DNA from: Linanthus parryae
Lineage: Eukaryota > Streptophyta > Magnoliopsida > Ericales > Polemoniaceae
Length of the DNA stretch: 64,000 nt
Assembly: GCA_023055425.1 (NCBI GenBank)
Contig: JALGPY010000074.1
Location: 124,001 to 188,000, forward strand
Direction: 5' to 3'
Shown here: in pieces, positions 56,155 through 64,000 of the stretch
How positions within the stretch are numbered: position 1 is the stretch's first letter
How the letters are laid out: every line of letters starts with the position of its first letter
The notes under the pieces: model-generated
Databases searched by the model: none
What the model saw: only the letters and a program-made list of their open reading frames with translations
Told to the model about the DNA's origin: nothing
Position numbers and translations under genes: made by a program

Positions 56155-57598
56155 CTATAAAGCTAAAATTTCTTTGGGGTTCACGATAAGAACAATATTT
56201 CGTAGGTGCATTAAGAAGCAAGTGAGCCCGTTGCATAAAAAATAAGTTAGAAGTGCTTACAAAGGGTAACATAAAGCAATACGACTCTGGCGTATTGTAG
56301 TCTTGATAACATTACAACTTAAATGGTCAGATCAAAGTGTAGGATAATTTATTTAACATAAGAATCATGCTAAAATCATATTACATCAATGTAAGTATGT
56401 ACTCTTACTGTACATATTGGAAAGAGCTCCCCCAACACAGTCCGAAGTTCCTAACAACCATATTTAGTTTCAGACTAATGTCCCGATGAAGTATACTCAT
56501 AGGGTCGATACTGAACCCTATACTCGGGTGCTATCACGATCTCGGTTTTGTTCATGTTGCACGCACCTTCCGAGTAACATAAGAATATAAAGTAAATTCC
56601 ACTACCAATTATTGAAAGCATATCGGGATTAGAAAACATTTGCCCGTATTAGATGCGAGAGTAGAATAAAAAATATCCAAAAAGAATTAAAAATCACAAT
56701 CCATCGCCCTAGCTCCGCCACTGCTATTCCCTACTGGAGTAAGTAGAAACATGTGTTCTACCGCCCTTTAGGCAGTGCTTCTTATTTTTGTTTCTTTTTT
56801 CCCTTAATCATGTCACATCTTCTTACCATGTAATTTCGGAATGTCTGCAGAATACCAATGTGTGATTTCAACATATAACATCAGAACCTTGTTGATATTA
56901 TGATCAAGCGCGGCTACATAAATTAAATGATAAAAAAATGGGAAATTTGGTATTGAGACCTTTTGACCAGTCCAAAATTCCAAGGTTACAAGTAAATTAG
57001 AAAAGACTCCGTATGATTTGGGTAATATTACACAGTACTCACGAAAGAGGAAATATGTAGTGCCTCCATCACTAGGGCGAGGAGTTGGGATATTGGGATT
57101 ATTGGTGGACGAGCTAGACTTCTTATATTCTCGACATTGAGGGGATAGGGTGGAAAAACATATTGTGATTTACTTGGTGATACACTTTATATTGATTGTG
57201 GGGGTGTTGACTTTAACACCAAAGTGCGTATTGACTATTTCCACCACCACCAGTTTTATGATTTGGAAGACCAAATTGGTTTGGCATTGTATATATTGGA
57301 TGCCCGCATTGAAAAGAAAAGAAGTAGTGAAAGGAAACAGATGGTTTTCTAAAGTTCAAAACGTCAAGTTGGGAAAAATTTATCAAAAGATTCACAATCA
57401 TACACTTGATCGTCAGATTACATTACTAACCGCGTTGTACTCACGTGTTACCGCACGTGCACGAACGAATAATAAAGTGTGAGTATATTTAATACCTGAT
57501 TTTTTGATCCCTCGAGGACAAGCTCGTAACAAGTTGTTAATTAACAGAATAATGTAGTTTACTAGGTAACAGGAGGAAAAGTGTATGAATTGTGGAGT
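56155..57598. other. Unassigned DNA with one unrecognised frame
   Basis: A frame near 57150-57340 reads, with stops on either side, YCDLLGDTLYIDCGGVDFN and FYDLEDQIGLALYILDARIE. I do not recognise a family and no start, RNA-processing signal or second domain supports a gene. The remainder is AT-rich without repeats that I can define. Confidence 0.35.
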
Positions 57599-59214
57599 TG
57601 TCACCCCCAAACAAGTGACTGTAGTAATCGGAGAACTGGCATAACACTAAAATTAAGAAGAGTTCTTAATAAGTTAATTGAGAAAATAGGCAATCTCGTT
57701 GATCACCTAGGGCTGCAAACGATTTACGGATAATCTTAGCAACAAGTTAATTAAGTTCTAACTAAGCCGGGTAACAGCGGTGACTATCTCCTGTAGGTCT
57801 CAAGTCATTCTACTTCATGATACACCTAGGGTCCTTTCAGCCCGCCTACGTATACCGGTCCATTGTACCAGGCTAACGACATGCACGACAACGGATCTTG
57901 TCCGTCCACGGTTGCACGAAAAAGTCGAATATCACCTACCGAATCTACCCCCACTATCCAATCATAACACGTCTTTTTTCAGTCTCAGTGATTCAGGATT
58001 GTCATCCATGTCTCATCCTAGTTAGTTAGAATCACCGTCTTGCATTTGCTAACTAAACAATATTTCCGGTTAATAACTACATCAACACTGAGTATGAAGC
58101 ACAGTACACGAACAATTAATCTAGAACGTAACTAACTTTAAGCACGACTTACATCTAAGAACAAACCCTAGCTTGTGAAAAATAGTTCATTTTCGTAATC
58201 GTGCCAATAGATTAGAATTACTAATAAAATCAAGAAACTAACGCTGATTCAATAGAAGAAATCAATAAAGCATGAAACACCGATTAAATACGAAAAAACG
58301 TATAGTTTACATGACCCTAGGCTCCCACATGAGACGCCTAGCAAGAGTTGCTTAGCAACTCATAACTAAATATAATATAACAAAGAGTTTCTCTATTGAT
58401 TGATAAGAGAATAAGAAATCAAACACAAGTCTCCAATGGTGAAGTTCCGTCTTCGAACCCATGCTCTTCTCTTCGTCGTCTCCTTCGTTCTTATCTTCAC
58501 TTTCGTAGCTTGATTGAATCATAATCAATGAGATTCATCGTGTAGTAATTATTCATGTATTAGGTTAGGAAGTAATTAACACAAAGCTACGTAGTTTTGG
58601 CCCAAAGAAAAAATATGCGCCTCTGCCACCAGCAGGTCGTGCGACCTATATTTCTGGTCGTGGGACCTGAAATTTCTTGCCGTGGGAATTTTCACCAGGA
58701 GATCGCACGACATGGGCATTCTGGGCATGCGATCAGGGGGTCTTTTTCCTTCTAATCGTGCGATCGGGAGCTAGGTAGTGAAATCCAGTGAGTTTCTCAC
58801 TTTTTGCTCCGAATTTTGGCCAAGTATGGGGCTCCACTCTCCAAAGGGGGTCCAAATGTAGTTTTCAAAACTCCTTTAAATTGCATTTGCCTCCACTCTT
58901 CATGTTTTTTCATCGTTTCTTCAAGATTTCTACTTCGTTGAAACTCCCAATAATCTCCAAAGCTCGTTTCTCCTCTCCGTTCCATTTCCCCAGCTCCGTT
59001 TCCTGTCAAACAACACGAAACAAAACCCGTGCGATCAAACGCGGAAAAAACACATAAGATAATGTGAGTAACACTTGGATTAACAAATTAACGCGTAAAG
59101 CTAAACTTATACTTTTTCTCTACAATCATAGTGTAAAATTAAGATTATCAACCCATTAATTATGCAAAACGATATAAATCACGCAAGAAATATAACTCTA
59201 ATACAGAGTTATCA
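57599..59214 (+). mobile_element. LTR E, D/F family, boundaries tentative
   Basis: The end CAGAGTTATCA and the presumed start TGTCACCCCCAAACAAG, followed by GTAGTAATCGG, resemble D and F. The size (about 1.6 kb) also fits. A palindrome-rich part at 58636-58765 (GTCGTGCGAC, ATCGCACGAC, ATCGTGCGAT) sits where D has its TTCGTACGAA cluster. Flanking pentamers (GGAGT and ATTAC) do not match, so the left end is uncertain or one side has been rearranged. No coding region. Confidence 0.6.
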
Positions 59215-59252
59215 ATTACACCGGGAGAATAGATCGAAAGATGTGCTGCAGG

Positions 59253-59521
59253 TGTAACACCTTAAAATTTTCAACTGGTTTAAGTGCAATATATAAAAAA
59301 ATACTGTGAAAATTTTAGTACTACTTACCTCCCCTATAAATACTGTTCTATAAAATGATTAAGCCTAAAATTACCCAAAGGTTCCTAGATTGTACACTTA
59401 CCTCCCCTCTAGGTGTCACGTGCTTAATCAAGAACATGACACTTCACTAGTAGTGGTGTCACCACCTCAACACCCACTTGCCGACTCACCTCCGCACACC
59501 CAACAAATACATATAACTAGG
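59253..59521 (+). mobile_element. Truncated gypsy-type LTR start
   Basis: TGTAACACCTTAAAATTTTC is the usual opening of the TGTAACACC LTR group, as in A, B and C. The similarity fades quickly and the sequence is interrupted by the dispersed repeat at 59522. Too short for family placement. Confidence 0.4.
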
Positions 59522-60315
59522 GATGGGAGTCGGGCCAAACTATACTAAACCTGCCCCGACCAGCCATAGTACCCACAGTTTGTCAGCCCGCATTGAGAGC
59601 CACTATGCAAGCTACCCTATATTGACCCCTACCCGGTCAATATCGGGTCGTTCAGTGGCGGAGCCACATGAGGGCAAAAGTGTGCAAGTGCACCACCAAT
59701 TTTTTCGTTAACTACTACTATACCCCTTAAATTATGTATTTTTTCAATTGCCCTTTACTAAGTAGCAGGTGTGCACCTCAAACATATTAGTCTTATTCGT
59801 TTTGGGAAATTGTGTCACCCCACTAACGAAATCATGGCTTCGCCACTGGGTCCGATGCAGCACGCACACATACCCTTCCCTATCAAAATCTGCTTATAGA
59901 TTTAGTCTATGAAGTGAAACAAACTACTTGAACTAATATATGTTTGTAATACAATAGCATACTACAAGCTTTTAACTCAGTATCAAATTCAATAATCAAT
60001 ACATGTTCAACGAAAAATCAAATAACAACAAATCGAATGACTAATGCAAATCAAGAAACTTTGAATTCCGAGACAACAAATTAAAATAAACGAGCTCTTG
60101 AAGTGGATCTGGCTCTTGCTCGTCAACCAACCCGAAACCTCCTGAGTAACAAAAATTCAAATTAGAGTTGAATTATAAATAAAATAATAATAACTCATGC
60201 ATAATTAAACGATTTTTTAACTACAAAGTAATGAATTTCATTGAAAAAAAGCTAAACAACCATACAACTGAGGGAGTTACAACCATAACTTCTCACTCTA
60301 AGACAAAAGAATAGC
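59522..60315 (+). repeat. Dispersed repeat, copy 2 (holds a MITE)
   Basis: Same family as 51452-51822. Relative to copy 1 it has a 196-bp MITE after ATCGGGTCGTT and about 210 extra bases (59880-60090). Orientation is the same in both copies. Confidence 0.8.
59653..59848. mobile_element. 196-bp hAT-like MITE
   Basis: Ends CAGTGGCGGAGCCA and, reversed, CAGTGGCGAAGCCA. The empty site is visible in copy 1 of the host repeat (ATATCGGGCCGATGCAGC, about 51575), which proves an insertion. Flanking octamers GGGTCGTT and GGTCCGAT are only partly alike, as expected for an old 8-bp duplication. Confidence 0.82.
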
Positions 60316-60373
60316 ATTGCAACACCCCCATCATAGAGTGCTGAAGAAATACACTTGGATCCCCCAGACTCTC

Positions 60374-62571
60374 TGATAACTCCTTAGTTGGAGTTATTTA
60401 TGATATAATTTATTACCGTTTAGCTTGCGTTCTGATACAATTTAACGAGAATTTGGCCGTGATTGTGAAATATTAGTGAATGTGAGCTTTATGTGCGTAA
60501 TTGTCAAATTCGAGTGTTTTCGTATCTATTTTGAGCTATTTTTATATCACATTTGATCCCGGTATGTTTAGTGTTGTTTGTTTCAGTTACCGGAGGCTCG
60601 AGTCATGTATTGGAGGTGAAGACGAACTTCGGAAACTCGTGAAAGAGCTCGCAAATGACTAAGGAAGTGCAGCAAGGGAGGCGAGTGCAGTTTCAGAAAG
60701 TATAAAAAATACATCTAGTTACCCCCTGATATTGCAACACTGAGTTGCAACATCAAAAATACCTTGCAGCTTCTCCTCTGCAACACCCGAACTCACCTCT
60801 CAGCTTCTCTGAAACACCAACCACCGACCCACCTACCTCCATTCAACTATCACCACCAGAACCACCATCACAACTACCTGCCATCGCCAGTACAACCACC
60901 AATTCCTCCATCCATGCCTCTCTCGGATTCACACCCAATTCAACCACCACATCCCTCTGAACCAAACCCAACCACCACCGCTTTGCTTCTGAATCTGAAC
61001 TCCACCTTCAACCTCCCTCTTCTCCGATGGAACCAGACCACCCAATTCCTCCATAACTACCGACCACCACTGCCTTCCCTACCGCCGCAGACCACCATGA
61101 AACCCGCAAATCATCACCTCTCTGCCTGATTCTTCGACCCGAAAACCAACCCGAGACCTCTGCTTTCTTTTCCACCTCTATCTTCTCCGACGAATCTGAA
61201 CCACCAGAGCCATGGCCGCCGCACACCAATTCCGGCCAAAACCTCCATTAATCCCGACCTAAACCAGCCCCTGAGATCACCAATCGAGAAACCCAACCTC
61301 CAATCGACCCCCTTTTCCACCATCGATCTCCACCTATCCTCCCTTCTATCAACGCCGAGTTCCAACAACCCACAACCATCGCCGCACTTCAACCTCCTTC
61401 TTCTCCGACGAACCCAGAGATTGCAGCAACAGAGAAAGAGAAGGGAAGGATTTTGCTAGGTTTCGGATTGAGTTAAAACGAATTGGTGTAAAGCTTCCCC
61501 TACTTCGCACGAACAGATGGGTTTTCCCCTAATTCGTTTACTTTACAGTTCACACGAATAAAAACCAGAAAATAAGCAGTGCCAAGTTCAGGGGGGTTAA
61601 GTGTAATTTTGCAAAATTATCACTACACATGTATTTCGAAGGAGTATTTAATAAAAGCTAGGTCAGTTTGTAAAAAGGGGACACACGGGAAGGAAAGAAA
61701 TGGAGGTGACCACTGGACGGAAAAAAAAAAAGAAAAAAAGAACGCAGAGAACTCAGTGAGAAAGGGGCAGAGACACTGTTGAAGCTTTAGAGGCTCGGGA
61801 GCGCGGAAAATTCGTTTGATTCTTCTAAACTCTCGTTATCTCTCTCGTCTATCATGAACTTTATGGATTTCTGTATTGTTTTTTTTATGATGATTAGCTA
61901 AACTTCGTAATCAGGACCCGAGTTTGGGGTTAGGGTTTTTCGAATTGATTATGCGTTTGATGATTTGAGATTCATGTTTTGTTTAACCTAATAGATGATT
62001 TTACGTTTGCTATGATTGATTTGTGATCTTCTTATCATCTTGTTAGTTGGAGACGTCTTATTAGCTAGAACTTAGTTTGCAATTATTTGGTAACTCGGTA
62101 ATTGTAGAACCGGAAAAACAAACAATCACCCGTTCTTAGTGAAAGCAAGAATTGGGATCGTTAGAGTAGAATTCATCGTTAATGCATGTTTAGGGATAAT
62201 TAGAACTTGTTAACTCGGTTTTAATCTAACCTAGGCATAGGATGCTCACTTGGTAACTCAGTGAGTTAGTATTGCTCGATTAGCAAAGTGAATTTCGTCT
62301 TTGTTTCACAAATCGTAGAACGTCATCAACAAGAAAATCCTAACAATCCCCCCAAACGAGGTGACCTGGTTGTTTCTCCCCTATTCAATCTCAATATTGA
62401 AATATTTATTTTGTCTTATCAATTATTTAGTTCATAAAACTCTCTCAATTGCTAGCCCACATAAAATTAATCATACTATTTAGTTCACGACAAGTCCTTT
62501 GGGTTCGATAAACCCGGAGTTCCGGATATTACTACACACGACGGCCATACACTTGTGGTTAGATCGTGTCA
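60374..62571 (-). mobile_element. Solo LTR F, 2198 bp, TSD CTCTC
   Basis: On the minus strand it begins TGACACGATCTAACCAC at 62571 and ends GGAGTTATCA at 60374. CTCTC at 60369-60373 and 62572-62576 is the 5-bp duplication. Its start matches that of D (CTAACCACAAGTGTATGG), so both belong to one family. No gag or pol is present. Proline- and histidine-rich frames at 60745-61400 come from a CCACCA-rich leader-like region and are not genes. A TTCGCACGAA motif near 61506 corresponds to the palindrome cluster of D and E. Confidence 0.9.
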
Positions 62572-62576
62572 CTCTC

Positions 62577-63300
62577 CGGAGATGTCCTCCGCCAAGCACG
62601 GAAATGCCAGCAAGGAGTTTAATCCTAACGGTTCTGTTATCAGACTGAATTAAAGAAACTGGAATTTAAAATAAACTTACTTTTATAGCTTGTAATACTT
62701 ATGTGATGGTCATCTAAATGATGGTCTATCTTCCCCCAAACTCTCGCGTACTCACCTGCCAAGTTCAAAAGGCAGCGATGTCACGACGTCATCTTAAGAA
62801 CCAAGATAGACTTCCTAATGAAATAGACATTTACATATTGAGGATGTACAATATGTACTTGTAGTGTATATGCTCCACTAATCCAACCCATGTCAGATAG
62901 TAAAGGAAATGTTATACCAGAAATTCCAATTATTGGATAATTCATATTCATTTCCCCATTCCTGTACCACCCATTAATCCACCAAGACAAACTAGACCTT
63001 AAGTGTGCACACCCCCTACTGGATCGTTAGTCCAGAGGGTAATACTAGTTGCCTACAAGACGGGAGCTAACAATGTACCGACTTAGCCCGTAGGCCATGA
63101 ATGTAAATCCCTAAGAACAGGTCCCATAATTGTATCAAGCCCGGAATCCGGATCCCATAAATATTTGACCATACAGAGGTCCAGGACTCCAGGGTACAGA
63201 TCGACCTTGCCCAACATTATTTCATCCATTGAATCAAGCTGCCATAACCAAGCAACTGAAACAACAGTTCACAAAACCTCAATCTCGTGTTTACCACCAT
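62577..63300 (-). mobile_element. Diverged gypsy-type LTR fragment
   Basis: CCTTAAGTGTGCACACCCCC, then ACTGGATCGTTAGTCC, near 62997-63035 resembles the minus-strand LTR segment at 1200-1235 (CCTTAAGTGTCGACACCCCT, then CAGTCGTGACC). The order of neighbouring motifs is compatible. No ends or duplications were found. This is the sequence into which LTR F inserted. Confidence 0.4.
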
Positions 63301-63868
63301 AGCCCAAAACCTCAACACTTTCCGACCTAGACCGACAATCCGATTTCAACCACCACCGCTGCCTTGCCTTCTCAGCCATGAGCAAATAAAATCAAGGCTC
63401 TGTTTTTGAAGCTTCCTATTCCCTCGCCTTCTTAGTTCCTCATTCCTCAATACTCCTTCGCCCATCTTCTTCCTCAACCCCGCGTCCTTTGTTCTTCGTG
63501 GATCATTACATTGTTTTTATTTTTGCTTTTCTTTTCTTTTCTATTTTCTTGTTGTTTTTCGTCTGAATATGATTTTTTGTAATATATTGGTACTTAGAGG
63601 GTGAAACAGACTTTTTGAAAGTAAACTATAATGGAAATATGAACGGAATTATTATGTGAAAGACTGAACAAATCACAAGTCACTTAAGTGAAACTTTTGA
63701 AACCACAGGTCAGTTGAGAGAGCCGAGCCCAAACCACATGTCACTTAACCGTAATTTACCCAAGATTTAATTGATGATGGATATTAACTTGTGTTAATAG
63801 AGGGTAAAGTGGTGGACAAACTCAAGAAAGAATCATCTCAAATCATGAAGTAATGACGGAGTTGTTAT
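63301..63868. other. Non-coding; possible MULE-type terminus
   Basis: CAAGTCACTTAAGTGAAAC and CACATGTCACTTAACCG, ending CGTAATTTACCC at about 63761, resemble the terminal sequence style of MULE-type elements. No inverted partner was found. No gene. Confidence 0.35.
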
Positions 63869-64000
63869 CACTACAAAACACAGTTTTTCGTTGCTCATGA
63901 ATCCAGCAGCAACTCCCACACTAACTGACCATTTTCGTGCTCGCATTCAGGGGTGATAGAGATCGAATCACGAGAAGAAAATAATAGGATCTTGTATCCA
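63869..64000 (+). mobile_element. Possible CACTA terminus cut by the window end
   Basis: CACTACAAAACACAG is a common plant CACTA end, here preceded by TAT. Only 132 bases are available, so neither inverted partner nor duplication can be checked. Confidence 0.4.

Noticed and set aside
60745..61400. Long Pro/His/Thr-rich frames on both strands
   Set aside because: They come from CCACCA-rich sequence inside solo LTR F; open frames on both strands and absence of any domain indicate composition, not genes.

Overview
The window is plant nuclear DNA, most likely from a eudicot. It is almost entirely transposable elements nested in one another, and it contains no intact host gene. The plant assignment rests on element families I could read directly: Ty1/copia and Ty3/gypsy LTR retrotransposons with tRNA-iMet primer sites, an L1-type LINE with a DUF4283 ORF1, hAT, CACTA, Stowaway and MULE-like DNA elements, and a SINE. 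Two decayed plant genes also point this way: an F-box/LRR gene and a 2-oxoglutarate dioxygenase gene with plant-type introns. The species cannot be named from the sequence.

Layout. 1-3.0 kb: a rearranged block of gypsy-type LTR pieces in alternating orientation. It holds a 171-bp-arm hairpin and an outer inverted repeat that runs off the left edge. 4.4-5.7 kb: F-box/LRR pseudogene (minus). 7.4-13.1 kb: an L1-type LINE with broken ORFs, split by a 940-bp hAT-type element with an 8-bp target duplication. 14.2-15.8 kb: a complete but gutted small LTR element with a 5-bp duplication. 17.2-17.9 kb: 3' exons of a dioxygenase pseudogene. 18.2-18.6 kb: a MITE-like element. 19.5-22.3 kb: two decayed copia elements meeting head to head. 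22.4-24.3 kb: a MULE-like long-terminal-inverted-repeat element with a GC-rich interior.

25.7-40.6 kb is one minus-strand copia element that has been invaded repeatedly. Solo LTR C sits in its own 3' LTR, solo LTR A in its pol, and solo LTR D in its gag/protease region. Solo LTR B sits inside A. Each of the four is bounded by TG...CA and a matching 5-bp target duplication, so the order of events can be read.

41.5-44.6 kb: a 5'-truncated gypsy pol of chromovirus (Reina-like) type. 46.0-48.4 kb: small elements (SINE, hAT remnant, MITE, Stowaway). 48.8-51.1 kb: a hAT transposase pseudogene (TTF zinc finger, DUF4371, dimerisation domain). 53.7-56.2 kb: a non-autonomous CACTA element holding a GA tract that is split by another hAT-type MITE. 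57.6-62.6 kb: further LTRs of the D family, including a complete solo LTR (F) with a CTCTC duplication. 62.6-64.0 kb: diverged LTR-like sequence and a possible CACTA terminus cut by the window end.

Nothing here is an operon or a working pathway. The features relate to each other by insertion history, by solo-LTR formation through recombination, and by a recurring TE promoter style of a TATA box followed by a CT-rich leader. Coordinates of elements with target duplications are exact by reading. Ends of decayed pieces are approximate.
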